DNA from: DASZMJ01 sp035551935
GTDB taxonomy: Bacteria > Planctomycetota > Planctomycetia > Isosphaerales > Isosphaeraceae
Direction: 5' to 3'
Length of the DNA stretch: 31,143 bases
NCBI GenBank assembly: GCA_035551935.1
Contig: DASZMJ010000533.1
Location: 1-31,143, forward strand
A program made the position numbers and the translations under genes. Below the pieces are notes generated by a model. That model made no database searches and was not told the DNA's origin. It saw nothing but the letters and a program-made list of their open reading frames with translations. Positions 16,865 through 24,935 of the stretch are shown here, in pieces; the stretch's first letter is position 1; every line of letters starts with the position of its first letter.

Positions 16865-16909
16865 GACGACGCCACGGATCTTTGTGGGCGGCGCAACGGA
16901 GGCGAGACG

Positions 16910-18166
16910 ATGAAGGTGGAACACGCGCGGCGGGCGATCTCCCTGGCGACCCTCGGGGCGGTCGCGGCCCTGGCGACGTCGGGGGCGGGGCCGTCGGAGA
17001 AGGTCGAGGGGCCGGCGGTCTCGGAGCGGGCGGCGCGGGTACACGCGGCGGGGATGCTCGTCGACGGCCACAACGACCTGCCCTGGAAGCTCCGCCAGCT
17101 CGGCGACGTCGGCTTCGCCAAGTACGACATCTCCAAACGGATCGAGGGGACCCAGACCGACATCCCGAGGCTCCGCGCCGGCGGCGTGAAGGCGCAGTTC
17201 TGGTCGGTCTTCATCCCGTCGAACACCTCCAACCCGGCGCGGACCGTCACCGAGCAGATCGACCTGGTCCACCGGATGGTCGAGCGCTACCCCGACGACC
17301 TCGAGATGGCGTACTCCGCCGACGACATCGAGCGGATCGCCAAGGCGGGCAAGGTCGCGTCCTTGATCGGCATCGAGGGGGGCGTGGCGATCGAGGAGGA
17401 CCTGGCGCAACTGCGGTCGTTCTACCGCCTCGGTGCCCGCTACATGACCCTCACCCACGGCAAGACCCTCTCCTGGGCCGACTCGGCCACCGACCAGCAC
17501 CGCCACGACGGCCTCACCCCCTTCGGCGAGCGGGTCGTCCGCGAGATGAACCGGCTGGGGATGCTGGTGGACATCTCGCACGTCGCCCACGAGACGATGG
17601 CCGACGTGCTCCGCGTCTCGAAGGCGCCGATCATCGCCAGCCATTCGAGCGCCTACGCGATCTGCCCGCGGCTGCGGAACGTCCCCGACGCGATGCTCAT
17701 GGAGGTCGCGCGGAACCGCGGGGTCGTGATGGTCAACTTCTTCTCCGGCTTCATCGTCGCCGAGTACGGCCGCCAGGTCGACGAGGCCCGCCGGATGCTG
17801 CTGGCGAAGTACAAGGACGACGACGACGGCTACTGGAAGGCCCTCGACACCTGGTACGACGCCCACAAGCCCCCGCGCGGGACGGTGGCCGACGTCGCCG
17901 ACCACATCGACCACATCGTCAAGGTCGCCGGCATCGACCACGTCGGCATCGGCTCGGACTTCGACGGCATCGCCGTCTGGCCCGTCGGCCTGGAGGACGT
18001 CTCGTGCTTCCCCCGCTTGACCGAGGAGCTCCTCCGCCGCGGCTACAGCGAGGCCGACGTCCACAAGGTCCTCGGCGGCAACCTCCTCCGCGCCTTCCGC
18101 GAGGCCGCCGCCCTCGCGGCCGTCCTCCGCAAGACGACCCGGCCGGATGTCGATCCGAAAGAATAG
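16910..18166 (+). CDS. Membrane dipeptidase, peptidase family M19
   Basis: The 418-residue protein starts with GGAGG 7 nt upstream and has a short signal-like N-terminus (about residues 8-26). The di-zinc ligands of the renal dipeptidase family are visible: H54 and D56 in VDGHNDLP, bridging E156 in GIEGG, H224 in DISHV and H245 in ASHSSA. The family-typical GIGSDFDG and VLGGNLLR lie near the C-terminus. It would hydrolyse dipeptides (and in some members D-amino-acid dipeptides) outside the cytoplasm. It stands alone, with repeats on both sides, and its length is normal for the family. Confidence 0.9.
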   Translation: MKVEHARRAISLATLGAVAALATSGAGPSEKVEGPAVSERAARVHAAGMLVDGHNDLPWKLRQLGDVGFAKYDISKRIEGTQTDIPRLRAGGVKAQFWSVFIPSNTSNPARTVTEQIDLVHRMVERYPDDLEMAYSADDIERIAKAGKVASLIGIEGGVAIEEDLAQLRSFYRLGARYMTLTHGKTLSWADSATDQHRHDGLTPFGERVVREMNRLGMLVDISHVAHETMADVLRVSKAPIIASHSSAYAICPRLRNVPDAMLMEVARNRGVVMVNFFSGFIVAEYGRQVDEARRMLLAKYKDDDDGYWKALDTWYDAHKPPRGTVADVADHIDHIVKVAGIDHVGIGSDFDGIAVWPVGLEDVSCFPRLTEELLRRGYSEADVHKVLGGNLLRAFREAAALAAVLRKTTRPDVDPKE

Positions 18167-18172
18167 AAAAGT

Positions 18173-18202
18173 GCTGAGTGCTGAGGGATGAGTGCTGAGC
18201 GT
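18173..18202. repeat. GTGCTGAGTGCTGAG repeat (family D)
   Basis: AAAAGTGCTGAGTGCTGAGG with another AGTGCTGAGC follows the dipeptidase stop directly. It matches the arms at 28038-28124. Nearby, 18225-18262 holds a second purine/pyrimidine-rich stretch (CCCCCACAAGGAGGGAAGGG) of unknown nature. Confidence 0.6.
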
Positions 18203-18316
18203 TGCACGGCAGTCACCCGGACTCCGAGCCACCGTCCCCCACAAGGAGGGAAGGGGTGCGGGGTCGCGGGGCCATCGCGGTGGACGTGGCATGGCGCCGG
18301 GGTCGGCCGGGTTCCC

Positions 18317-18345
18317 TTGCCGGTCCGGCCCGAGCGCGCCATACT
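18317..18345 (+). promoter_or_regulatory. Promoter of the DUF4159 gene
   Basis: TTGCCG (18317-18322) and CATACT (18340-18345) are 17 nt apart, 58 nt before the ATG at 18404. Each box matches four of six consensus bases. Confidence 0.5.
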
Positions 18346-18403
18346 ACGACAAGAGTCGAAAACGTCCCGAGGGGCGGATGCGGCCGGGGAAAGGGGGCGG
18401 ATC

Positions 18404-20722
18404 ATGGGGTGCCGAGGGCTCTGGAGGCGGGCGGTCGGGGCGGCGTTGGTCGTCGCGGTCGCGGCGGGCCTGGCGCCCGCGGCGGCGCGGGGGGGGGTGA
18501 CGAGGGAGGAGGTCGAGCGGGCGATCAAGGACGGCCTGAGCTTCCTCAAGAGCAAGCAGAACGCCGACGGCTCGTGGAACGACGTCGACCCGCAGTCGCA
18601 CGGCGGCACGACGGCGCTGGTCACGCTCGCGCTGTTGACGGCCGGCGAGAAGCCGGACGGCCCCGCGGTCTCGAAGGCGCTGGAATACCTGCGGAGGTTC
18701 CGGGCCGAGGACCTGGGGAGGGTCTACTCGGTCGCCTTGCAGACGATGGCCTTCTCCGCCGCCCTGCCGCTCGGCCGCGACAAGGACAAGGACCTGGTCC
18801 GGATCACGGCCAACGTCTACTGGCTCGAACGCGCCCAGGTCAAGCCCGGCGACGGCCGCGGCTGGGCCGGGTCGTGGACGTACGACGCCGAGAAGCGCAC
18901 GCCGGGCGACAACTCGAACTCGCAGTACGCCCTGCTCGCGCTGAACGCCGCGAGCGAGGTCGGCGTCAAGGTCGACGCCGAGACCTGGGTGCTCGCCCGC
19001 CGCTACTGGGAGCAGGCCCAGCGCGGTGACGGCGGCTTCGCGTATCAGCCCGACGCCCCCAACCCCGCCACGGCGAGCATGACGTGCGCGGGGGTCTCGA
19101 GCCTGATCATCAGCGGCCTGAAGCGATACCAGGGGCAGGAGACGATCGTCGGCGAGCGGATCCACGACTGCGGCAAGGGGGGCGCCAACCTCCACGTCGA
19201 GGCCGGCATCGACTGGCTGGCGACCCACTTCCACGTCGGCCAGAACTTCCCCCGGTCGAACGGCCAGTGGAAATATTACTACCTCTACGGCCTCGAGCGC
19301 ACCGGCCGGCTCGCCGGCGTCCGCTTCTTCGGCGACCACGACTGGTACCGCGAAGGTGCCGAGATGTTCGTCCACGACCAGAAGGCGTTCGGCCCCTGGA
19401 TCGGCTCGGACGCATATGAATCCGACCCGGTGCTCGCCACCAGCTTCGCCCTGCTCTTCCTGGCCAAGGGGCGCACGCCCGTCGTCATCAACAAGGTCCG
19501 CCACGGGCCCGGCGAGGACTGGGACAACGACCACGACGACGTCCGCAACCTCGTCGACCTCGTCGGCCGCGACTGGAAGCACCTGCTGACCTGGCAGACC
19601 GTCGACCCCGAGGTCGCCGAGGTCGAGGACATGCTCCAGGCGCCCATCGCCTTCATGAACGGCCACCGCGCCCCGCACCTCACCGCCGAGGCGCGGCGGA
19701 CCCTGCGCGAGTACGTCGAGCAGGGCGGCTTCCTCTTCGCCGAGGCCTGCTGCGGCGAGCCCGAGTTCGACCGCGGCTTCCGCGCCCTGATGCGGGAGAT
19801 GTTCCCCGAGGAGGAGTACAAGCTCCACCCCCTGCCCAGGGAGCACCCCGTCTGGCGCGCCCGGTTCGACCTCTCGCCCGACGTCCACCCGCTCTGGGGC
19901 ATCGAGCACGGCTGCCGCACCGTGGTCATCTACAGCCCGGCCGACCTGTCGTGCTTCTGGAACCAGATGGAGGCGCAGCCGTCGAACGTCGCGGTGGTCA
20001 AGGCGTCGAAGGTCGGGCAGAACGTCGTCGACTACGCCACCGGCCGCGAGCTGCCGGCCGACAAGCTGACCGTCCGCGAGGTCAAGAACTTCAAGGTCGA
20101 GGCCACCGCCCGCCGCGGCGCCTTGTACATCGCCAAGCTCAAGCACGGCGGCGACTGGAACGTCGCGCCGCTGGCGATCCCGAGCCTGACGACGATGCTC
20201 AAGGAGCGGCGCGGGTTCGACGTGGTCGTCAACCACAAGGAGATCCTGGCCCGCGACCCGAACCTCATCCATTACCCGCTGCTCTACATCCACGGCCGCG
20301 CCGGGTTGAGCTTCGCGCCCGAGGACATGGCCGCCTTGCGCCGACACCTCGAGCCCGGCGGCGGCGTCATCTTCGCCGACGCCGCCTGCGGCAGCCCCGC
20401 GTTCGACGCCTCGTTCCGCAAGTTCGTCGCCGAGCTGCTGCCGAACAACCCGCTCGTCCCCATCCCCCGCGACGACGAGCTCTACACCGACAAGGTCGGC
20501 TTCAGCCTCGCCGACGTCCAGTACACCAAGGCCGCCGGCGGCGGCAAGGGCCTCCCCCAGCTCGAGGGCGTCAAGGTCGACGGCCACTGGGCCGTCATCT
20601 ACTCCAAGTATGACATCGGCTGCGCCCTCGAACGCCAGCAAGGGCTCGACTGCAAGGGCTACGCCCACGAGAGCGCCCTGCGGATCGCGGCGAATATCGT
20701 CATCTACGCGACATTGCCTTGA
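18404..20722 (+). CDS. Secreted toroid protein with two DUF4159 domains
   Basis: The 772-residue protein starts at an ATG after a GGGGGCGG stretch and has a signal peptide (RAVGAALVVAVAAGLAPAAA). Residues about 28-370 are alpha/alpha-toroid repeats of the squalene-cyclase/prenyltransferase type (GLSFLKSKQNADGSW, QYALLALNAASEVG, GGFAYQPD). The DxDD of true cyclases is not evident. Two DUF4159 domains follow (about 400-585 and 590-772), each with the paired pattern EQGGFLFAEACCG / EPGGGVIFADAACG, a glutamine-amidotransferase-like fold of unknown activity. Structural or binding use of the toroid is more likely than cyclisation. It is a common planctomycete architecture of unknown role. Confidence 0.8.
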   Translation: MGCRGLWRRAVGAALVVAVAAGLAPAAARGGVTREEVERAIKDGLSFLKSKQNADGSWNDVDPQSHGGTTALVTLALLTAGEKPDGPAVSKALEYLRRFRAEDLGRVYSVALQTMAFSAALPLGRDKDKDLVRITANVYWLERAQVKPGDGRGWAGSWTYDAEKRTPGDNSNSQYALLALNAASEVGVKVDAETWVLARRYWEQAQRGDGGFAYQPDAPNPATASMTCAGVSSLIISGLKRYQGQETIVGERIHDCGKGGANLHVEAGIDWLATHFHVGQNFPRSNGQWKYYYLYGLERTGRLAGVRFFGDHDWYREGAEMFVHDQKAFGPWIGSDAYESDPVLATSFALLFLAKGRTPVVINKVRHGPGEDWDNDHDDVRNLVDLVGRDWKHLLTWQTVDPEVAEVEDMLQAPIAFMNGHRAPHLTAEARRTLREYVEQGGFLFAEACCGEPEFDRGFRALMREMFPEEEYKLHPLPREHPVWRARFDLSPDVHPLWGIEHGCRTVVIYSPADLSCFWNQMEAQPSNVAVVKASKVGQNVVDYATGRELPADKLTVREVKNFKVEATARRGALYIAKLKHGGDWNVAPLAIPSLTTMLKERRGFDVVVNHKEILARDPNLIHYPLLYIHGRAGLSFAPEDMAALRRHLEPGGGVIFADAACGSPAFDASFRKFVAELLPNNPLVPIPRDDELYTDKVGFSLADVQYTKAAGGGKGLPQLEGVKVDGHWAVIYSKYDIGCALERQQGLDCKGYAHESALRIAANIVIYATLP

Positions 20723-20733
20723 TGAAGAATCTT

Positions 20734-20766
20734 GCCACAGAGGACACAGAGAGCACAGCGAGAAAA
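20734..20766 (+). repeat. CCACAGAGGACACAGAG-type dispersed repeat
   Basis: CCACAGAGGACACAGAGAGC precedes the HicB start at 20767. Purine-rich sequence of this kind recurs in many bacterial intergenic regions. It may supply the purine-rich leader of hicB. Only one copy is in this window. Confidence 0.45.
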
Positions 20767-21009
20767 ATGAGCACGATACAGGGTGAGCCGAAGGCCTCGC
20801 CGCGGGCGATCGCCTCGGAGGTGGGGGTCGCGGTGCCGGTCCTGGTCTACGAGGAGGAGGCCGGCGGCTACTGGGCCGAGGTCCCGGCGCTGCCCGGCTG
20901 CGTCTCCGAGGGTGATACCCTCGAAGAAGTCCTGGCCAACGTCCGCGAGGCCGCCCAGGGCTGCCTGCTGGCCCGGCACGACGTCGAGACGGGGAAGGTC
21001 CGGCTGTGA
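20767..21009 (+). CDS. hicB: HicB-type antitoxin
   Basis: The 80-residue protein contains the HicB partial RNase-H fold: VPVLVYEEEAGGYWAEVPAL, then PGCVSEGDTLEEVLANVREA. I place the start at the ATG at 20767. An ATG at 20722 and a TTG at 20719 are in frame but would translate the dispersed repeat. The hicB stop overlaps the hicA GTG (GTGA), so the two are coupled. No C-terminal HTH is seen, so autorepression may need the HicA complex. The antitoxin-first order is a known variant. Confidence 0.8.
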   Translation: MSTIQGEPKASPRAIASEVGVAVPVLVYEEEAGGYWAEVPALPGCVSEGDTLEEVLANVREAAQGCLLARHDVETGKVRL

Positions 21010-21215
21010 AGCCCATCTCGGGGAAGCGGATGTGCAAGGTGCTCGAGGCCCGTGGCTGGGTCCTGAGCCGGATCCAATCCAGTCATCATATCTATTTGCA
21101 TCGGGATTTCCCGGGCGTCACGCTCGCCGTCCCGGTCCACGGCAATCGCGACCTCGGCACCGGCACGCAGCGTTCCCTGATGCGCCGGGCCGGCCTGGCC
21201 GACGACGATCTATGA
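21006..21215 (+). CDS. hicA: HicA-type toxin, mRNA interferase
   Basis: The 69-residue protein from a GTG overlaps the hicB stop by 4 nt. The double-stranded RNA-binding-like fold is visible: KVLEARGWVLSRIQSSHHIY, with the catalytic His in S-S-H-H, then VTLAVPVHGNRDLGTGTQRS and LMRRAG. Most HicA proteins have G-S-H; here it is S-S-H, a small variation. The gene appears complete. Confidence 0.88.
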   Translation: MKPISGKRMCKVLEARGWVLSRIQSSHHIYLHRDFPGVTLAVPVHGNRDLGTGTQRSLMRRAGLADDDL

Positions 21216-21225
21216 ACCCAACGCA

Positions 21226-22227
21226 TCAAGGCTTGCCGAGACGACCCCGGTTGGCGAGGACGACCTCGGGGTCGGCGACGGGGTTCATGGGCGCCTCGCC
21301 GCGGAGGACGCCGACGACGTCGCGGGCGATGCCGACGGCCATGTTCCGCAGGCTCTCGACGGTCTGGGCGGCGCTGTGGGGGGTGAGCATGCAGTCGGGC
21401 CGGCCGATCAGGGGGTGGCCCGGCGGCGGCGGCTCGACCTCGAAGACGTCGGCCCCGTAGCCCCAGAGCCGGCGGGCGTCGAGCGCCTCGGCGACGGCCT
21501 TCTCGTCGACGACCGGGCCGCGGCAGGTGTTGATCAGGATCGCGTCGGCCCGCATCCGCGCCAGCTCGTCGCGGCCGATCATCTTGCGGGTCGATTCATC
21601 GAGGGGTACATGCAAAGTGACATATTCCGACGTCTCGAGCAGCTCCTCCAGCTCGACCCGCCGCGCGGCGGCCTTCGCCTCGGCCTCGTGGGGCGGGGCG
21701 ACGACGTCGTTGTAGATCACCTTCATGCCGAAGGCGACGTGGCCGACCTCGCCGACCCGCTTGCCGATCCGGCCGAAGCCGACGATGCCGAGCGTCCGGC
21801 CGGTCAGGTCGCGGCCGGTCCAGCGGGTCCGGGCGTGGTAGTCGTCGGCGATCAGCGCGGCCATCGTCTGGGGGAAGTACTTGGAGAGGCCGATCATGAG
21901 GCCGAAGGCGTGCTGGCAGACGCTCTCGGTGTTGGCGCCCGGCGTGGTCAGGACCAGGACGCCCCGCTCGGTGGCGGCGGGGACGTCGATGTGGTCATAC
22001 CCGACGCCGTGCCGGCCGACGACCTTGAGCCGCGGGGCCGCGTCGAGCAACGCCGCATCGACCACGCCGTGGGTCCGCAGGACCAGGGCGTCGGCGTCGG
22101 CGACCTCGCGACGGAGGGTCCCCGGGTCGAGCGCCGAGGCCATCCGGACCTCGCCCGCGGCCCGCAAGAGCGCCATGCCGGCGGGGTCCATGTCGGTCAT
22201 GCAGAGGATGATCGGTCGTTCGGCCAT
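21226..22227 (-). CDS. D-2-hydroxyacid dehydrogenase, phosphoglycerate dehydrogenase-like
   Basis: The 333-residue NAD-dependent enzyme has the Rossmann motif GIVGFGRIGKR and the catalytic set: Arg in INTCRGPVVDE, Glu in FEVEPPPP, His in LTPHSAA. There is no ACT or other C-terminal regulatory domain, so it is a short 2-hydroxyacid dehydrogenase; the substrate cannot be read from sequence. It lies 83 nt downstream of the LarA-like gene on the same strand, which suggests a shared hydroxy-acid or lactate-like pathway. That pairing is inference. Confidence 0.85.
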   Translation of the reverse strand: MAERPIILCMTDMDPAGMALLRAAGEVRMASALDPGTLRREVADADALVLRTHGVVDAALLDAAPRLKVVGRHGVGYDHIDVPAATERGVLVLTTPGANTESVCQHAFGLMIGLSKYFPQTMAALIADDYHARTRWTGRDLTGRTLGIVGFGRIGKRVGEVGHVAFGMKVIYNDVVAPPHEAEAKAAARRVELEELLETSEYVTLHVPLDESTRKMIGRDELARMRADAILINTCRGPVVDEKAVAEALDARRLWGYGADVFEVEPPPPGHPLIGRPDCMLTPHSAAQTVESLRNMAVGIARDVVGVLRGEAPMNPVADPEVVLANRGRLGKP

Positions 22228-22310
22228 CGGCGGCGGGGCTCCGGGGTCGTCGGGTCCATTTGGAGACGACAACATAACCAAAAAGTGGCCGGCCTCGGAA
22301 GGGAGGGCCC

Positions 22311-23600
22311 TCAGCGCCGCCGGCGTCCCCGGGTGCTGTCGGGGAAGAGGGCGGCCTGGTCGACGTCGCCCGCGGTGTCGAAGGGGATGGGCCGGAAGTC
22401 GCCTTCGATGCGCAGATCGGGACGAGTGGCGGCCTCGTCGGCGAGCGGGGGGGTGATCCAGAAATGGGCGAGTTCGAGGGTGTTCGGGATCAGCACGAGA
22501 CGAACTTCGTCGGGATCAAGGTGCCAGCAGGTGTCGAGGCAGGCGGCGAGGACGTCGCGGTCGGTGGGGAGCGAGATCGGCACGCGGGCGCGGGCGAGGA
22601 AGTTGCTGGTCAGGCAGTTGACGCGGCCGGGGACGGGGTCGATCGAGCGGACGAAGCGGTCGGTGGTCAGGTCGGCCAGGCCGATGCCGACGGCGTTGCC
22701 CTCCGACTCGGGCGACAGGTCGAGCACCGCGATCCGCGTGATCGACGGCCGCGGCAGGTCGGGCATCGTCTCGACCCGCTGCCGGCCGATGACGTTCGGG
22801 TCCAGCCCGGTGCCGCTGTAGTTCTTGCCCAGCTCGCCGACGACCAGCACGTCGAGCTGGTCGAACGGCAGCCGCCCCATCAAGCCGCGCGCCTCGTCGA
22901 GCAGCCTCGGCTCGACCTCCAGCAAGTCCTCCGGCTCGACGCCGACGACCCGGGCCGTCCGCTCCTCGGCGTTCTCCAGCAACGCCACGCCGAGGGCGAC
23001 GGGCACCGTCTTGAGCAAATGTTCACCCACCTCCGGCAGCAAGGTCCGCAGCCCCGGCAGGCCGAGCTTGTGGACCTGCGCCGCCCCCTCGCGCTTGCCG
23101 AGGCCGATCGTCAGCATCTTCAACAGGCCGCTCTCGAACCGGCCGGTGAACGACGAGTGCGGCTTGATCCGGTTGAGCAGGACGATGCCGTCGGCCCGGT
23201 ATGCGTTGCGGTCGAAATGGATCGGCAGGCCGAAGGAATTCTCCCCGACCACCACCGTCTCCATCCCCGCCCGGATCGGGCAGCCGACCGCCTCTTCCGT
23301 GACCCCGAGCGCCCTGAGCAACGCCCGCTGCCCTTCCTCCGTCCCCCCGCCGTGGCTCCCCATCGCCGCCACGACGAACGGCTCGAATCCCAATCCCTTC
23401 AACGCCCCGACCGCCGCCCTCGCGATCGGATCGATCCCCACGATTCCCCTGCTGCCGACGGTCAACGCCACCGACCCGCCCGGCTTGACCCTTTGCTTGA
23501 TCCGGCTGGTCCGGATCGCCTCGGCGACGGCGGCCGGCGCGTCGGCGACCTCGGGCTGGACGTGCACCTGGCGGACGGGGGCGATCGGCGGGAAGGTCAT
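22311..23600 (-). CDS. Lactate racemase-like (LarA N-terminal domain) protein
   Basis: The 429-residue protein belongs to the LarA-related family, which uses or resembles nickel-pincer racemases and isomerases. Visible blocks: VALTVGSRGI, VVAAMGSHGGGTEEGQ, NRIKPHSSFTGRFESGLLKM and ELGKNYSGTGLDPNVIG. The ATG at 23600 begins MTFPPIAPVRQ; an upstream in-frame extension looks non-coding. Substrate is unknown. Cofactor genes larB, larC and larE are not in the window. The downstream hydroxyacid dehydrogenase may oxidise or reduce its substrate or product. Confidence 0.8.
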   Translation of the reverse strand: MTFPPIAPVRQVHVQPEVADAPAAVAEAIRTSRIKQRVKPGGSVALTVGSRGIVGIDPIARAAVGALKGLGFEPFVVAAMGSHGGGTEEGQRALLRALGVTEEAVGCPIRAGMETVVVGENSFGLPIHFDRNAYRADGIVLLNRIKPHSSFTGRFESGLLKMLTIGLGKREGAAQVHKLGLPGLRTLLPEVGEHLLKTVPVALGVALLENAEERTARVVGVEPEDLLEVEPRLLDEARGLMGRLPFDQLDVLVVGELGKNYSGTGLDPNVIGRQRVETMPDLPRPSITRIAVLDLSPESEGNAVGIGLADLTTDRFVRSIDPVPGRVNCLTSNFLARARVPISLPTDRDVLAACLDTCWHLDPDEVRLVLIPNTLELAHFWITPPLADEAATRPDLRIEGDFRPIPFDTAGDVDQAALFPDSTRGRRRR

Positions 23601-23703
23601 CGGCGGCTCGGGGGTGGTTCGGTCGAAAACGTGGCCGGGTCGGTTTTCTCCGACGATCCTACCCGCCCGGCCGTTCGCCTCCCAGGCAAGCCTCGGCAAA
23701 CGA

Positions 23704-23744
23704 CCGAGGGCCCGGCCCGCGATCGGTCGCGGGCGGGCCCTCGG
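23704..23744 (-). terminator. Strong hairpin after the PEP-CTERM gene
   Basis: CCGAGGGCCCG and CGGGCCCTCGG arms, extended by a bulge and CCCGCGA/TCGCGGG, form a stem of about 18 bp. On the minus strand it follows the PEP-CTERM stop and is followed by TCGTTTG, a weak T run. Confidence 0.55.
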
Positions 23745-23769
23745 GATGGAGCCAGGTCCGGATTCGCGT

Positions 23770-24594
23770 TCAGGACGCGGCGCGGGGCCGGGCCTTGCGG
23801 ACGCGGCGGACGACGAGGACGGCGCCGGCCATGCCGGCCCAGGCCAGGACGGTCGCCGGCTCGGGGATCGGCACCGGCTCGATCTTGCCGCCGGTCGCGG
23901 CGTAGACCGGCGAAAACGCGCCGGTCGTCGGCAAGGAGCTCTGGAGGTTGACGAACTGCTGCGTGAACGGCTGGTTCGACAGGATGACGAACGTGGCGCT
24001 GTTGGAGCCGGCGTTCAGCGGCTGCGACTGGGTGGTCGGGTTGACGTACTGGGCGCGGACGGTGGCGATGTTCTGGCCCGGCTGGTACGACAGCGTGTTG
24101 GGCACGCGGACGACGTCGCCGGGGGCGGCGGCCGGCGGGGTCAGGCCGCCGATGGCGCCGTCCTTGATCGCGTAGGCGAAGACGTTGTGGCCGAGCTTCA
24201 AGAGGTCGGTGCCGACCGGCGTGGCGCCGTACTGGAACGACATGCTGTCGACGTGGACCGGCGTGCCGGTCTGGTCGGCGACGTTGTTGACGTCGATCTG
24301 ATAGGCGTAGGCGTACAGGCCCGCCGCGGCGGTGCCGGCGTTGCCCTGGAAGACCTGCGAGTTGATCGAGCCGGAGGTCGGCGCCCCGAGGAACTGGTAG
24401 GGGCTCGACAGCGGCGGGGCGTTGTTCACCGGCGTGAACATCGCATTGTATTGCGCGGCCGTCATCGTCGGCGTCTCGAGCGTCTGGATCGGCGTCGAGG
24501 TCGTCGAGACGGTGGCGGCGGGGGCCGTGCGGGCGGCGGCCGGAGCCAAGGCCAGCCCGAGGCCGAGGGCGAGGGCGATCTGGGGTGTTCTCAT
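23770..24594 (-). CDS. PEP-CTERM sorting-signal protein of unknown function
   Basis: The 274-residue protein has an N-terminal signal peptide (LALGLGLALAPAAA) and a C-terminal PEP-CTERM tripartite tail: PIPEPATVLAW, a hydrophobic helix GMAGAVLVV, and the basic end RRVRKARPR. The exosortase system would process it at the membrane. The middle is Asn/Gln/Ser/Thr-rich with a fold I do not recognise; QFLGAP, VHVDSMSFQYGATP and QPLNAGSNSATFVI suggest a beta-rich domain. GGAAGA lies 9 nt before the ATG. It has its own promoter and a leader of nearly 290 nt. Confidence 0.85.
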   Translation of the reverse strand: MRTPQIALALGLGLALAPAAARTAPAATVSTTSTPIQTLETPTMTAAQYNAMFTPVNNAPPLSSPYQFLGAPTSGSINSQVFQGNAGTAAAGLYAYAYQIDVNNVADQTGTPVHVDSMSFQYGATPVGTDLLKLGHNVFAYAIKDGAIGGLTPPAAAPGDVVRVPNTLSYQPGQNIATVRAQYVNPTTQSQPLNAGSNSATFVILSNQPFTQQFVNLQSSLPTTGAFSPVYAATGGKIEPVPIPEPATVLAWAGMAGAVLVVRRVRKARPRAAS

Positions 24595-24881
24595 GGTCTT
24601 GCGATCTTCCGGGGTTGATCGGTGGGGGACCGGCCCGCGGCCCCCCGACTCAGGGCGGGTCGTCCCATGACCCGCCGGCCACGATCGGCCGTTTTCACGG
24701 CCGGCGAGGCCCCCTCATCACACCGCATTCCGGACCCGGACACTCCACCGCGTTGCGAGACGTCGTCGGCGGTTCCAGGCCCTCCCCCGAGGCAGCATCG
24801 GGCCGCGCTGGCGGTCGCGGCGGGGGGAGCGGCACGCTCGAAAGGGCTGCGCCCCGGGGCACTCGGCCCCGAGGCGTCGGG
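24595..24881 (-). other. Long structured leader of the PEP-CTERM gene
   Basis: This stretch has no supported gene. On the minus strand it holds several hairpins, for example GGCGGGTC-N7-GACCCGCC (near 24652-24674) and CGGCCGTGAAAACGGCCG (near 24690-24710). It could be a regulatory leader or just GC-rich structure. I match it to no riboswitch and no convincing tRNA. Confidence 0.4.
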
Positions 24882-24910
24882 ACATTAGCAATCCCGCGAA
24901 AACGGGTCAA
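24882..24910 (-). promoter_or_regulatory. Promoter of the PEP-CTERM gene
   Basis: On the minus strand TTGACC (24905-24910), 17 nt, then TAATGT (24882-24887) preceded by TGC, an extended -10. It lies just beyond the redoxin stop, so the PEP-CTERM gene is probably transcribed separately. Confidence 0.55.
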
Positions 24911-24935
24911 GCCGAAGTCGGGGCCGATCGCTTTT

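Larger units (their letters stand above)
16460..16909. other. Intergenic region with possible membrane-helix extension and palindrome
   Basis: Bases 16460-16636, read on the minus strand in frame with the Gp37/Gp68 gene, encode a protein-like stretch with a hydrophobic helix (KALLLLVGFVLGLLLARG) and no stop. Bases 16681-16755 are palindrome A copy 3. A TACAAT at 16859-16864 may be the -10 box of the dipeptidase gene. I see no other gene. Confidence 0.5.

Noticed and set aside
15656..18292. An 878-residue frame joining Gp37/Gp68 to sequence antisense to the dipeptidase
   Set aside because: Most of the upstream part is the shadow of the M19 gene and crosses palindrome A copy 3.
20719..21009. 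A longer HicB starting at TTG 20719 or ATG 20722
   Set aside because: The extra residues translate a dispersed repeat, and the HicB fold begins after the ATG at 20767.
24695..24910. Possible tRNA suggested by a GEGLEPPTT-like translation on the minus strand
   Set aside because: I could not build an acceptor stem or a T-arm with a proper GTTCRA loop in either strand.
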